Positions 1 to 8,381 of a stretch of 58,158 bases of DNA are shown here, piece after piece. The notes under the pieces were generated by a model, which saw only the letters and a list, made by a program, of their open reading frames with translations, searched no databases and was not told the DNA's origin. The stretch lies in contig JAIDPF010000028.1 of NCBI GenBank assembly GCA_029062895.1, positions 1-58,158 of the forward strand, in the 5' to 3' direction. A program made the position numbers and the translations under genes. This stretch comes from Lachnospiraceae bacterium (GTDB lineage Bacteria; Bacillota; Clostridia; Lachnospirales; Lachnospiraceae). Each line of letters starts with the position of its first letter. The first letter of the stretch is position 1.

Positions 1-99
1 GAATATTATAATCAGTGCGCAGAAAAAGTTATTAGTTTTTGTGAGAAAAATGATATTGAGTATCATATAAAGAAGGGAACAATAGCAGAAAAATGTTAA
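1..99 (+). CDS. 3' end of an unidentified gene, cut by the window edge
   Basis: Frame 1 is open from the first base and stops with TAA at 97-99, giving 32 residues that begin EYYNQCAEKV and end with GTIAEKC. The stretch is rich in Lys and Glu. I do not recognise it. It is AT-rich like the next 1.6 kb and belongs to the decayed left edge of the window. It could equally be the tail of an intact gene outside the window. Confidence 0.45.
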   Translation, partial: EYYNQCAEKVISFCEKNDIEYHIKKGTIAEKC

Positions 100-113
100 G
101 AAATATAAGTTGA

Positions 114-296
114 TTGGAGATTAAGACGAACATTTGTTTATTTAGAGCTGGAAAGAATGGTAAATATGTAGAAAAGTTTTTAACAGATAATAGGATTTAT
201 CTTGCAAGGCAGGATTTGAATATAAATTTGAAGAATTATTGTTGCATCTCTTTCAGCCTGATCCAATATAAATCTTCTTGTCTGTCACAGATTTAA
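114..296 (+). pseudogene. truncated N-terminus of a restriction-endonuclease-like protein
   Basis: A 60-codon ORF starts at a TTG. Its first 40 or so residues (ICLFRAGKNGKYVEKFL, then NRIYLARQDLNINL) resemble the N-terminal module of some Mrr-like restriction or DNA-binding proteins, which open with an aromatic-R-A-G-K-x-G motif and a later 'YLTWDDLN'-type segment. After that the similarity stops and the frame runs into unrelated sequence and a stop, so only the start of a gene appears to survive. The family assignment is from memory of motif shape. The truncation is inferred from the short length and the absence of any continuation in the next 50 bases. Confidence 0.35.
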
Positions 297-341
297 CCGA
301 TATAATGACATGAGGCTGAATAAAGCGAGGGGTTTGGGAAT

Positions 342-893
342 ATGTATAATAAATATATGCAAAATCATGGTAGATATGGATGTATGGGGGATTGTGCAAA
401 CTGTCCATTATCGCTCCAAAAGAAATATACTTTGTCCAATACTATGCAGACTCCATATTATAACCGAATGTATTATACTCCATTCGATAACCACATAGAA
501 AAAATGGTAACCGATTTTTGGATACAGAAGCCACAAACAATTTATTGGCATGATAATAATGGCGTATGTTATACACGGTATGAATGGTTACAGAATTATT
601 TGCTGGAATATTGCAGGAAAAATTATCCGTGGAAATCACCAATTTATATGGAATCAAGTTCAGGGCAAGTTGTATTGGCATCGGATAGTAATTTATACGA
701 AAAAATTATAAAAGAAATATTTAAAGCGGCGATTGATATTGCAGCGGAGGTGACAAAAGATAGGAATCCTCAAGTTTCTATTATGCTTGACGGTATAGGG
801 TTTGTATTGGCAGATGATATTATAGAAGCGGTAAGAAAAGTGATTTCCATTTTGGATAAGAGTTATAACCAAATAAATACAGTACGATACTAA
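342..893 (+). CDS. hypothetical protein, 183 aa
   Basis: Not recognised. The protein starts with a Cys-rich segment (YGCMGDCANC around residues 13-22) that could bind a metal. A Trp/Tyr-rich middle follows, and then a predicted helical C-terminal half (about residues 105-175, with KIIKEIFKAAIDIAAEV). It has no signal peptide or membrane segment. Bases are AT-rich. It ends 17 bases before a 15-codon mini-ORF and 48 bases before the CPBP protease ATG, so the two genes may be co-transcribed. Start at 342 is the first ATG with a GA-rich upstream sequence (gcgaggggtttgggaat), so the start is moderately sure. Confidence 0.6.
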   Translation: MYNKYMQNHGRYGCMGDCANCPLSLQKKYTLSNTMQTPYYNRMYYTPFDNHIEKMVTDFWIQKPQTIYWHDNNGVCYTRYEWLQNYLLEYCRKNYPWKSPIYMESSSGQVVLASDSNLYEKIIKEIFKAAIDIAAEVTKDRNPQVSIMLDGIGFVLADDIIEAVRKVISILDKSYNQINTVRY

Positions 894-940
894 GGGATTG
901 GAAAATAGCATGAGTGAAAATTGGAGTGGTGACGATTGGG

Positions 941-1687
941 ATGAGGAACACAAATAAACTAAAAATTTTGTTATGGCTTTTCATAGTGTACATCTTGTCT
1001 TTTATATGCTATGTCCCTTCGTTATTAGAACAACACGGAATTTTTGTCGCAAACGGATTATTCTTTGTTAAATATTTATTCGTGTGCATTCCCGCCATCA
1101 CAGCTATTTTGTTTTTAATTTACGAGCATAACTTAAAAAAGTACTTTGTGCAAATGTTTTTAGATAAAATACCTACTCGGCATATATTGAGATGGATTAT
1201 ATTTGTAGTTGTGGGAATTTTAGTTTCTTATTGCTATTCGGTTATAGTAGAAGTTGATCTATTTCAAAGTTCATATTCGCCTATAACAACACTATTGATT
1301 AGTTGCATATATCTGTTTATAACAGGATTAGTTGAGGAAATTGCATGGCGGGGATTTCTGCTTGAACGAGTATCTTTTGAGAAAAAAAGTATTTTTAATA
1401 TTATATTTGTTGGTGTAGCATGGACAATATGGCATATGCCTATGTGGATAATTAGAAATTCGCTGTGTACTGAACAGATTATATATTTTTGCATTTGGAC
1501 AATCCTTGTTTCTTATGTTATAGGGACAACATATTATCAGTGCCAAAATGTATTACTTATTGCTTTGATTCATGCTACTTTTAACATCAGCTATTTGGCA
1601 CCAGTACAGTACAATGTTATTATATTGGCGATCGTAATTGCTATTGGAACGCTATTCACAAAAAAGCGTACAGAATTAGAGAAGTAA
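941..1687 (+). CDS. CPBP family intramembrane metalloprotease (CAAX protease, Abi family)
   Basis: This is an integral membrane protein of 248 residues with about seven hydrophobic segments. It carries the three signatures of the CPBP/Abi family: motif 1 EEIAWRGFL (EExxxR) near residue 131, motif 2 WHMPMW with its His, and motif 3 HATFN near the C-terminus. The family contains glutamic-type intramembrane proteases related to Rce1; some members give bacteriocin self-immunity. The frame is open back to a GTG at 914, but ATG 941 begins the natural amphipathic N-terminus. A tiny ORF at 910-957 (MSENWSGDDWDEEHK) overlaps this start and could be a translational leader. Function here is unknown. Confidence 0.8.
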   Translation: MRNTNKLKILLWLFIVYILSFICYVPSLLEQHGIFVANGLFFVKYLFVCIPAITAILFLIYEHNLKKYFVQMFLDKIPTRHILRWIIFVVVGILVSYCYSVIVEVDLFQSSYSPITTLLISCIYLFITGLVEEIAWRGFLLERVSFEKKSIFNIIFVGVAWTIWHMPMWIIRNSLCTEQIIYFCIWTILVSYVIGTTYYQCQNVLLIALIHATFNISYLAPVQYNVIILAIVIAIGTLFTKKRTELEK

Positions 1688-1784
1688 TTTTTTTCCTCAA
1701 TTTCGGTTTTGCAAAGCAACTGTACAAATTATTCTTGTGATAGAAATTGATTAACATTCAGTTATTTTGAGTTTAGAAGCATCG

Positions 1785-1953
1785 GGAACACGAAAGCGGA
1801 TATTAGGACCGCCGCAGGTTATCCGTGAGGTAAAGAATGCTATGAGATTTATGAAAGAACATCTGCACTTGATCCATATGATGTAAAGAATCTTTTACAC
1901 GCTTATAAGATTATGAAGAAGGTCTTGTGAAGAAATTTGGAAGTTTCTGAAGC
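1785..1953 (+). pseudogene. decayed remnant of a Fic-family gene
   Basis: Conceptual translation gives fragments typical of the N-terminal part of Fic proteins, but only if frames are switched: PPQVIREVKNA from about 1809, then YEIYERTSALDPYDVKNLL and HAYKIMK after a frameshift near 1840, then EGLVKKFGSF after a second shift near 1918. The family usually reads '...KNAYEIYERLDxLDPYDVxDLLxAHxxMMxGLVxxxGxFR'. Neither the Fic core motif HPFxDGNGR nor a start codon is present. It is unrelated to the intact Fic gene at 44977. At least two frameshifts and loss of both ends make it a clear remnant. Confidence 0.7.
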
Positions 1954-1987
1954 AGTAATTGAATAATTTTTGCAAGGAGCCCAACCA

Positions 1988-3007
1988 TTGGAATACAACA
2001 AGATTTTACAACAAACCGAATATGGATTTATTAAGACCAATGAGCGTCTCGGCAGGCATGTGATTCTTCTGGGACTTGCGGGTAGCTACTCTTACGGTAC
2101 GAATATCGGAACCAGTGATATTGATATTAGAGGGATTACGCTGAATCAGAAGTCGGATCTGATTGGTCTTACGCAGTTTGAACAGTATGTGGATGAGAAT
2201 ACTGATACGGTGATTTATGCATTTAATAAGATGGTTACGCTTCTGCTTAGCTGTAATCCGAATACGATAGAACTTTTGGGATTGAATCCTGAGCATTATT
2301 TGTACCTGAATGATATTGGGCGGTTGCTTCTGGATCATAGGAAGCTGTTTCTGTCAAGAAGGGCGATCAATTCTTTTGGCGGATATGCAGATGCACAGCT
2401 TCGCAGACTGCAGAATGCCCTTGCCAGAGATACCTTTCCGCAGAGCGAAAAGGAGCGGCATATTTTCAATTCCGTAAGGAATGCAATGCATGATTTTAAT
2501 AATCACTATAAGCATTTTGAAAATGGTAGTCTGGAAATATTTATTGATACGGCAGTGAACCCGGAACTTGAGACGGAGATCTTTGTCAATGCCAATATGA
2601 CCCATTATCCGCTTCGTGATTATTCCAGTATGTGGAATACAATGGCGAATGTGGTTCGCGACTACGAGAAAATCGGAAAGCGAAATAAGAAGAAGGATGA
2701 TCAGCACCTAAACAAGCATGCGATGCATTTGATACGATTGTTTATGATGGCGCTGGATATCTTGGAGAAGGGTGAGATCAATACATACAGAGAAAAAGAG
2801 CATGATCTTCTGATGGATATTAGGTTTGGAAAGTATCAGAAGGAAGACGGAACATTCCACGAGAGCTTTTATGAAATGCTTTCGGATTTTGAAAAGAGAT
2901 TGCATTATGCGGCAGAAAATACGGATTTGCCGGAAGAACCTGATATGACAAAGGTTCAGGAATTGGTAATGACCATCAATGAAAGAGTGGTACGCGATGA
3001 AATATGA
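1988..3007 (+). CDS. RlaP-type nucleotidyltransferase (YcgL-like), first of two tandem copies
   Basis: Residues 27-44 form a DNA-polymerase-beta-type nucleotidyltransferase signature, GSYSYGTNIGTSDIDIRG. It has the helix-capping GS and the two metal-binding Asp of SDID. The rest (339 aa in total) is helical with a conserved HxxRLFMMAxDI segment, as in the RlaP/YcgL family (PF10127), named for association with RNA ligases and thought to act on RNA. The TTG start at 1988 is preferred over TTG 1970 because an AAGGAG sits nine bases upstream of it (aaggagcccaaccaTTG). The gene overlaps the next one, a diverged family member, by 11 bases, so the two are likely co-translated. Substrate unknown. Confidence 0.75.
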   Translation: MEYNKILQQTEYGFIKTNERLGRHVILLGLAGSYSYGTNIGTSDIDIRGITLNQKSDLIGLTQFEQYVDENTDTVIYAFNKMVTLLLSCNPNTIELLGLNPEHYLYLNDIGRLLLDHRKLFLSRRAINSFGGYADAQLRRLQNALARDTFPQSEKERHIFNSVRNAMHDFNNHYKHFENGSLEIFIDTAVNPELETEIFVNANMTHYPLRDYSSMWNTMANVVRDYEKIGKRNKKKDDQHLNKHAMHLIRLFMMALDILEKGEINTYREKEHDLLMDIRFGKYQKEDGTFHESFYEMLSDFEKRLHYAAENTDLPEEPDMTKVQELVMTINERVVRDEI

Positions 3008-3791
3008 GGACTTTGAGGGACCGGTGGAGGAGCTTGTCCTTTTTAAGATCAAAGAGATTGAAGAAAAAGAGAAGATTAAAGTATTGCATGTAATTGAGTC
3101 TGGCAGCAGGGCTTGGGGCTTTGCATCCCCGGACAGCGATTATGATGTGAGATTTATTTATATGAGAAATCAGGACTTCTACCTGTCCTTGCGGGATACC
3201 AAGGATTTTATTGACTGGGAATTAAATGAGGTGCTTGATATCAATGGATGGGATTTAAAGAAGGCGTTAAAGCATTTTCATAAGTCCAATGCTACGTTGT
3301 TTGAATGGAGCAATTCGCCGGTAGTGTATTACACTACGGAAACATGGAGGGACCTGTATAGCCAGGTGGCGCAGAATTATTTTGCATGTAAGCCATCCCT
3401 TTATCATTATTATGGAACTGCCAATAAGAATTATCATGAACATCTGATGGATGACATGGTGAAGTACAAAAAATATTTTTATGTGCTCCGACCCATTCTG
3501 GCTTGTAAGTGGATTGAGGAGAAGAAGTGTCCGCCGCCGGTATTGTTTGATGAATTATTCAATACGGTATTGGAAGAGGAAATGAAGACAGCAGTTGAAG
3601 ATCTTCTGGCTAAGAAGATTCAAATGTCTGAGTCGGATAAGGCGCCTAAGATTGCAGCGATCAATCAGTATATTGAAGAAAAGTTGGCATATTATAAAGC
3701 GCTTGTGGACTCCATGGAAGATGACAGAAATCCGGATTGGGAACCGTTGGAAGAGGCGTTCCGAAGACTGGTAAAGAATGATGGATTTTAG
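2997..3791 (+). CDS. RlaP-type nucleotidyltransferase (YcgL-like), second tandem copy
   Basis: Residues 32-48 contain GSRAWGFASPDSDYDVR, the nucleotidyltransferase motif with both catalytic Asp. The following residues FIYMRNQDFYLSL and INGWDLKKALK are characteristic of COG3541/PF10127. The protein has 264 residues and is soluble. ATG 2997 gives the usual family N-terminus; an ATG at 2979 is also possible. It overlaps the upstream copy and shares its fold but little sequence, so the pair looks like an old duplication or a functional pair rather than a recent copy. The stop codon lies at the edge of a palindrome (3789-3818). Confidence 0.75.
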   Translation: MKYEDFEGPVEELVLFKIKEIEEKEKIKVLHVIESGSRAWGFASPDSDYDVRFIYMRNQDFYLSLRDTKDFIDWELNEVLDINGWDLKKALKHFHKSNATLFEWSNSPVVYYTTETWRDLYSQVAQNYFACKPSLYHYYGTANKNYHEHLMDDMVKYKKYFYVLRPILACKWIEEKKCPPPVLFDELFNTVLEEEMKTAVEDLLAKKIQMSESDKAPKIAAINQYIEEKLAYYKALVDSMEDDRNPDWEPLEEAFRRLVKNDGF

Positions 3792-3997
3792 GGAAGCACG
3801 GATTTAATCAATGATTCCGTAGGATTTGGTAATGAGTTGAATGGTAGAGTTATCAAAGTAAGATTGAAAGTTAGTTCGGTAAAAGCACATGTATATAAAG
3901 TAATATAATATGCTCGCTGTATCTTTGAGAATTGCGAGAGACAGGCACGACATAATACAACATTCTGCTAATTGGATTTTATATGGGAGTGGAAATG

Positions 3998-4408
3998 ATG
4001 AATGTAAGAAAGTGTGAATTAAAAGACGTAGAAATGTTGGCAATATTAAACAAACAATTAATAGACGATGAGAAAAGCGATAATCCTATGAATGTTAAGG
4101 AACTTGAAGAAAGGATGAAAGGCTTTTTGGCAACTGATTATCAGGCATATTTTTTCGAGGTTGATGATAATATTGTTGGATATGCACTTGTTAAAACAAC
4201 CTGTACCCCTTTATATCTACGACAATTTTTAATTGACAGAAAATATCGTAAACAACATTATGGAACAGAGGCTTTTCGTTCTTTAATGGAACTTCTTTGT
4301 GTGGATAATATTGATATAGAGGTTTTATCATGGAATGAAGCAGGAAAACGCTTTTGGGAAAGCTGTGGTTTTAGTGAGATTAGCAGATACATGAGGTATA
4401 AAGGTTGA
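3998..4408 (+). CDS. GNAT family N-acetyltransferase
   Basis: A 136-residue single-domain protein with the GNAT layout: strand 1 MNVRKCELKDVEMLAILN, a central strand pair (YFFEVDDNIVGYALV), motif A (FLIDRKYRKQHYGTEAF, the acetyl-CoA pyrophosphate loop with R/K-x-x-x-G) and the C-terminal motif B NEAGKRFWESCGF. It transfers an acetyl group from acetyl-CoA to an amine; the acceptor cannot be told from sequence. ATG 3998 lies eight bases after GGAG; two in-frame ATGs (3983, 3995) are alternatives. Base composition is AT-rich like the surrounding accessory genes. Confidence 0.8.
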   Translation: MNVRKCELKDVEMLAILNKQLIDDEKSDNPMNVKELEERMKGFLATDYQAYFFEVDDNIVGYALVKTTCTPLYLRQFLIDRKYRKQHYGTEAFRSLMELLCVDNIDIEVLSWNEAGKRFWESCGFSEISRYMRYKG

Positions 4409-4446
4409 ATTTGAATGAAATTATACAATTATAGAAAGGAAATATT

Positions 4447-5001
4447 ATGAAAAAGATAGCAGTTTACTTTCCAGGCGTAGGATACCATTGCGACAAACCC
4501 CTTCTATACTATAGTAGGGCGGTTGCCTGTGAAGCGGGATATACCAATTATCGAAAGGTGAACTACACATATAAAGCCGGAAATATCCGTGGCGATGAGA
4601 AGAAAATGAGAGAGACATTTGATACGTTGTTTTTGGAGGCGGAAGCTGAACTTGCTGACATTGTTTGGGCTGAATATGATAATATTCTTTTTGTATCAAA
4701 AAGTATTGGTACTGTCATTGCAACATCATATGCTGCGAAATATGGATTAAAAGGTGCAAGGCACATCTTGTATACGCCTGTGGCGCAGACGTATCTTTGT
4801 GCGCCGGATCATGCAATCGGGTTTATTGGGACGGCGGACCCATGGAGTGATACAGATGAGATCATCCGGCTTTCCGATGAAAATCACATTCCGCTTACGG
4901 TCTATGATGGCTGCGATCATTCCCTTGAATGCGATGATACCTTGAGTAATCTTGAAACCTTAAAGGATATCATGCGCAGGACAAGGGATTTTTGCAGATA
5001 G
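4447..5001 (+). CDS. small alpha/beta-hydrolase-like protein
   Basis: The 184-residue protein has an alpha/beta hydrolase outline: N-terminal strand with FPGVGY, a nucleophile elbow SKSIGT near residue 80 (Ser in an S-x-S-x-G-like turn), then GTADPWSD (acid position) and a late HSLE with the candidate catalytic His. Such small hydrolases are often annotated only as 'alpha/beta hydrolase'; the substrate is unknown. RBS GAAAGG lies eight bases before the ATG. It is 12 bases upstream of the next gene, so both are probably in one transcript. Confidence 0.65.
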   Translation: MKKIAVYFPGVGYHCDKPLLYYSRAVACEAGYTNYRKVNYTYKAGNIRGDEKKMRETFDTLFLEAEAELADIVWAEYDNILFVSKSIGTVIATSYAAKYGLKGARHILYTPVAQTYLCAPDHAIGFIGTADPWSDTDEIIRLSDENHIPLTVYDGCDHSLECDDTLSNLETLKDIMRRTRDFCR

Positions 5002-5013
5002 GGAGGTACGCAT

Positions 5014-5796
5014 ATGAATGGTGAGATGCATCAAATTTGTATGCTGGTGAATGCTGCGAGAAATACAATAACATCAAAGAAAGAGTTTACATATCTGTGC
5101 GATGACTATGTCAATTCTGTAAAATTCTGTTTTCTTCCTCATAAAACGCTTTTCCGGGAAAAATCCGTTGAAGCGGGTGATCCTCAGGAATGGTTTAGAT
5201 ATTGTATGGAAAAAGGAGTTGATGATATCAAATTTCTTACTCCTTTACAAGTTCCGGATAGAGCGCTGTTAGGATTTTCTAATGTACATCGATCATGTAT
5301 TCTTACTGCTTATAAGAAAGATCTGGTCACATATTGGATTGCAACATGGGAATTTGACAAGGACCAGAAGAAATGGAATGTTGTATATCAAGAATATCAA
5401 TGGGATAATCCACCTTCCACAATGCCGCAATTTGAAAATAATAGTAAGGAATTTAAGGATATCCTTTTAAGAATAGGTGAATTTGCGGATCAAATTGAAT
5501 TTAAAAACTTCGGAGATATATTTCGCAATGCGTATGACATTTTAAGCGGTAAAAGTGAGATCCCGAATCAATATCCTGGTGGCAGACCAATCCATTTACC
5601 AGACCTTTCAGAAGAAAACAAGAGAATGTTTTATGCTTCTTCTATAGCGGATGTGTTTGGCGCGATGGGCTCTTGGAATGATGGTCCGCCCTACAGTGCA
5701 TATGAGAAAGGGCTGGAAGATGATTATGAAAAGTTGTCAAATGAATTGCTGAAACAAATTCGACTGGCTGCCTTATATGCAATCAATGAAAACTAA
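5014..5796 (+). CDS. hypothetical protein, 260 aa
   Basis: Not recognised. It is a soluble protein rich in Trp, Phe and Tyr, with no signal peptide or membrane segment. The C-terminal third has a helix followed by a Gly/Asp/Asn-rich loop (GAMGSWNDGPPYSAYEKGLE) and a final helix. A good RBS (AGGGAGG) is eight bases before the ATG. The N-terminal 130 residues contain several predicted beta-strands (TYWIATWEFD, KWNVVYQEYQW), so it may be a small globular effector or immunity-type protein, but there is no direct evidence of that. Confidence 0.6.
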   Translation: MNGEMHQICMLVNAARNTITSKKEFTYLCDDYVNSVKFCFLPHKTLFREKSVEAGDPQEWFRYCMEKGVDDIKFLTPLQVPDRALLGFSNVHRSCILTAYKKDLVTYWIATWEFDKDQKKWNVVYQEYQWDNPPSTMPQFENNSKEFKDILLRIGEFADQIEFKNFGDIFRNAYDILSGKSEIPNQYPGGRPIHLPDLSEENKRMFYASSIADVFGAMGSWNDGPPYSAYEKGLEDDYEKLSNELLKQIRLAALYAINEN

Positions 5797-5839
5797 GTGA
5801 TCGGCAGTTCATTTACAAAGCTGATAAAGGGAATAAATT

Positions 5840-6163
5840 ATGAAGACAGTAACAATATGTGGAAGCATGAAATTTGAGAAAGAAATGCAAAGAATAGCAT
5901 TCCTGTTAGAAACGAAACATAATTTAAATGTTTTGCAATGTGTATATAATGCAGATAATATGGAGGTTTCGGAGACGGAGAGAGGCTTTCTCGAAAAAGC
6001 ACATTTTAGGAAAATTGAACTCTCGGATGCTATTTATGTTGTTGATATACAGGGATACATTGGCGATCAGGTTTCAAAAGAAATAGAGTTCGCTAAAAGT
6101 AAGGGAAAAGAAATTATGCTTCATTCAGAGTATGGCATTGCATCTGGAGGTCTAAATGTCTGA
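5840..6163 (+). CDS. nucleoside 2-deoxyribosyltransferase-like (Rossmann-fold) protein
   Basis: A 107-residue protein that begins with TICGSMKFEKEMQ and contains FRKIELSDAIYVVDIQGYIGDQVSKEIEFAKSKGK. This matches the shape of nucleoside 2-deoxyribosyltransferase-fold proteins: a GSM/GS loop near residue 9, an ADA.Y/V acid strand, and the 'G.G.....EI..A...GK' helix carrying the putative catalytic Glu. Such short proteins are common in Clostridia and usually have no assigned substrate. The next gene starts inside its last codons (overlap 6156-6163), using the GGAGG in this gene's coding sequence as RBS, so they are translationally coupled. Confidence 0.65.
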   Translation: MKTVTICGSMKFEKEMQRIAFLLETKHNLNVLQCVYNADNMEVSETERGFLEKAHFRKIELSDAIYVVDIQGYIGDQVSKEIEFAKSKGKEIMLHSEYGIASGGLNV

Positions 6164-6881
6164 AAACGTTAGTCAAAAACAAGAAAAAAAGATAAAGGCA
6201 ATTGGTTTTGATGTGGGACATACACTTATTAAATATAATAATCCACTAAACTGGCAGGGACTTTATCGCTCAGGGCTGGAGCACGCTGCCGCTGCCGCCA
6301 ATATTACTTTGTCAGAGGATATGATTTCTGCAGCAACAGATGTTCTTCTGAAGTATAACACCAGAGTGAATTATCGGGAATGGGAAACAACATCTGATTG
6401 TATTTTCAATGAAATATTAAAAAAGTGGGGGTTGCATACAGATTTATATATTTTAAAATCCGGATTTTATTCTTTTTTTAAAGCAGATGCCGAGCCATAT
6501 CCGGAAACAATTGATACAATGGGAAAGCTAAAACAGAATGGGATAAAAATAGGAATTTTAACAGATGTCGCCTATGGAATGGATAATGAATTTTCTTTAG
6601 AGGATATCGCTGTGCTTGCTGATTTCATTGATGTTTCCATAACCTCTGTTGATGTTGGCTATAGAAAACCAAACTCTGCCGGATATTTGCAACTGCTTGA
6701 TTCTCTGAAAGTTACTCCTAATGAAATGCTATTTATTGGAGATGAAGAAAAGGACATAATCGGAGCCAAGAAGCTTGGAATTGTTTCTGCCCTTATTAAC
6801 AGAAGTAAAGAAATAAAGGATTTTGGACAGGATTATACATTGGATTCTTTAAGTGGCATTTTTACTATTTTGGATTTATAA
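6156..6881 (+). CDS. HAD-superfamily hydrolase
   Basis: All four HAD motifs are visible in 241 residues. Motif I FDVGHTL has Asp 19, with Gly at the usual DxD +2 position, as in several HAD phosphatases. Motif II is GILTD, motif III is the Lys in YRKPN, and motif IV is FIGDEEKDIIGAK. A helical cap lies between motifs I and II, so it is a C1-cap enzyme similar to phosphoglycolate or nucleotide phosphatases. It probably hydrolyses a small phosphorylated metabolite. It is coupled to the upstream gene by an 8-base overlap, and purN follows after 21 bases. Confidence 0.75.
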   Translation: MSENVSQKQEKKIKAIGFDVGHTLIKYNNPLNWQGLYRSGLEHAAAAANITLSEDMISAATDVLLKYNTRVNYREWETTSDCIFNEILKKWGLHTDLYILKSGFYSFFKADAEPYPETIDTMGKLKQNGIKIGILTDVAYGMDNEFSLEDIAVLADFIDVSITSVDVGYRKPNSAGYLQLLDSLKVTPNEMLFIGDEEKDIIGAKKLGIVSALINRSKEIKDFGQDYTLDSLSGIFTILDL

Positions 6882-6902
6882 TTTTGGGGAGGTACATGAT
6901 AA

Positions 6903-7496
6903 ATGAATATAGCAGTTTTTGCATCGCATGGTGGCAGCGATCTACAGGCAATTATAGATGGCTGTAAAAAGGAACAGATTAACGCAACAGTAACAGTTAT
7001 AATAAGTAATAATAGTGATTCCATGGCTTTACAACGTGCTAAAAAGGAAAACATTCCTAACTTTCATATGAGTGCGAAAAAATATGGTAGTGAAGAAGTT
7101 CTGGCAACAGAACTATTAAATGTATTAAACCAATATCATGTTGATATGATTTTTTTAGCGGGATATATGAGATTGCTGCATAGTTCAATTCTTGAAAAAT
7201 ACAATAATAGAATTTTTAATATTCATCCTGCACTCCTCCCTAAATATGGTGGGAAAGGGATGTATGGAATGAACGTTCATTCCGCAGTTATTAAAGCCGG
7301 AGAAAAAGAAACAGGAGTTACGATACACAGGGTAAATGCAGAATATGATAGTGGAGAGATTGTAGCACAAACCAAAGTTGCTGTTATGGAAAATGATACG
7401 CCAGAACTATTGGCAGAAAGAGTATTGGAAAGGGAACATGAGTTTTTAGTCGAAGTGATTTCTGATATAGTAGACGGTAAAATACAGCTTGGTTAG
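6903..7496 (+). CDS. purN: phosphoribosylglycinamide formyltransferase
   Basis: PurN transfers a formyl group from 10-formyl-THF to GAR in purine synthesis. The 197-residue protein shows the GART signature: AVFASHGGSDLQAI at the N-terminus (nucleotide loop), FLAGYMRLL, then IHPALLPKY with the catalytic Asn and His (FNIHPALLP near residue 103), and the Asp-containing HRVNAEYDSGEIVAQ. It is close to the usual length. It is not next to other pur genes but among accessory genes, so it may be a second, specialised formyltransferase. RBS GGGGAGG lies 10 bases before the ATG. Confidence 0.8.
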   Translation: MNIAVFASHGGSDLQAIIDGCKKEQINATVTVIISNNSDSMALQRAKKENIPNFHMSAKKYGSEEVLATELLNVLNQYHVDMIFLAGYMRLLHSSILEKYNNRIFNIHPALLPKYGGKGMYGMNVHSAVIKAGEKETGVTIHRVNAEYDSGEIVAQTKVAVMENDTPELLAERVLEREHEFLVEVISDIVDGKIQLG

Positions 7497-7506
7497 ATAA
7501 CTTTCA

Positions 7507-7538
7507 GTTTATCGGGGGTTAGATTGGCTCCAAGCTAT
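7507..7538 (+). repeat. left copy of a 32-bp direct repeat flanking the ProC/ComER-like gene
   Basis: Bases 7507-7538 are repeated at 8382-8413 with one difference in 32 positions (GGGGGTT against GGGGATT). Both copies contain TTAGATTGGCTCCAAGCTAT. This copy lies in the 69-base gap between purN and the next start codon. Confidence 0.85.
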
Positions 7539-7565
7539 AAATTTGTTGATTTGGAGGAACAGTTA

Positions 7566-8372
7566 ATGAATGTTGGAATTATAGGGTATGGGAGTATGGG
7601 GCAAATGTTACTTGAAAAGTTTGCTGAGTCAGGCATAATCAAGTTTAAAGAACTTTTCATATCCAATAGACATATTGAAAAAATTCATCATCTAACAACA
7701 TTCTATAATGTTTGCAGATCCAATGGAGAGCTTGCTCAAAAAGCAGATATTATATTTATTTGTGTAAGACCTTCTGAGATTAAGTCCGTTCTTGAAGAAA
7801 TAAAGCCAAATATGAAAGAGGATGCACTTGTTGTTTCTTTAAATGGAAGTATAACATTTGAACATATGGAGAAATTAATCGATTGCAAAATTGCAAAGGC
7901 AATACCAAGCGTCACAGCAGAGGTAAATCAGTCGCAAACATTAGTATGTTTCAATCAGAGTGTTGCAGATTTTGATAAAAAGGAAGTGATCAGTATTCTT
8001 GAATGTATGGGGAATGTGATTGAATTACCTGAAAATGAGATGGGAATGGGCTCTGAACTTGTAAGTTGTATGCCTGGCTTTATTGCTTCAATATTTGATG
8101 TTTTATGTCAAGCGGCTAAAAAGCACACATTAATTCCTGAGCAACAGGTTGTGCAAATGGTATTAAATACGCTTTGTGCAACAGGAAATCTAATGCTTGA
8201 AAATAATATGACATTTGATGAAGTTGTCTCTCGTGTTGCAACGAAAGGAGGCATCACGGAAGAAGGTGTAAAAGTAATAAGCGAAGGGTTTCCTGAGATA
8301 GCTGATACAATTTTTTTGAAGACACTTGAAAAAAGACGTTTGACAGCCCAAAAGGCAGAAGAATTATTTTGA
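7566..8372 (+). CDS. pyrroline-5-carboxylate reductase family protein (ProC/ComER-like)
   Basis: 268 residues. The N-terminus NVGIIGYGSMGQML is a Rossmann dinucleotide-binding loop (GxGxxG). Later segments, DIIFICVRPSEIKSVL and the C-terminal dimerisation helices with a 'P.Y'-like GS..VS.MPGF region and RVATKGGITEEG (ProC reads VtSPGGTT), identify the family. The late signature is KGGITEEG rather than SPGGTT, which is closer to ComER-like paralogues, so the substrate may not be pyrroline-5-carboxylate. ATG 7566 follows TTGGAGG by 8 bases; an upstream in-frame TTG at 7524 would start inside the 32-bp repeat and is less likely. The gene lies between the two repeat copies. Confidence 0.75.
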   Translation: MNVGIIGYGSMGQMLLEKFAESGIIKFKELFISNRHIEKIHHLTTFYNVCRSNGELAQKADIIFICVRPSEIKSVLEEIKPNMKEDALVVSLNGSITFEHMEKLIDCKIAKAIPSVTAEVNQSQTLVCFNQSVADFDKKEVISILECMGNVIELPENEMGMGSELVSCMPGFIASIFDVLCQAAKKHTLIPEQQVVQMVLNTLCATGNLMLENNMTFDEVVSRVATKGGITEEGVKVISEGFPEIADTIFLKTLEKRRLTAQKAEELF

Positions 8373-8381
8373 CAAATTCCT

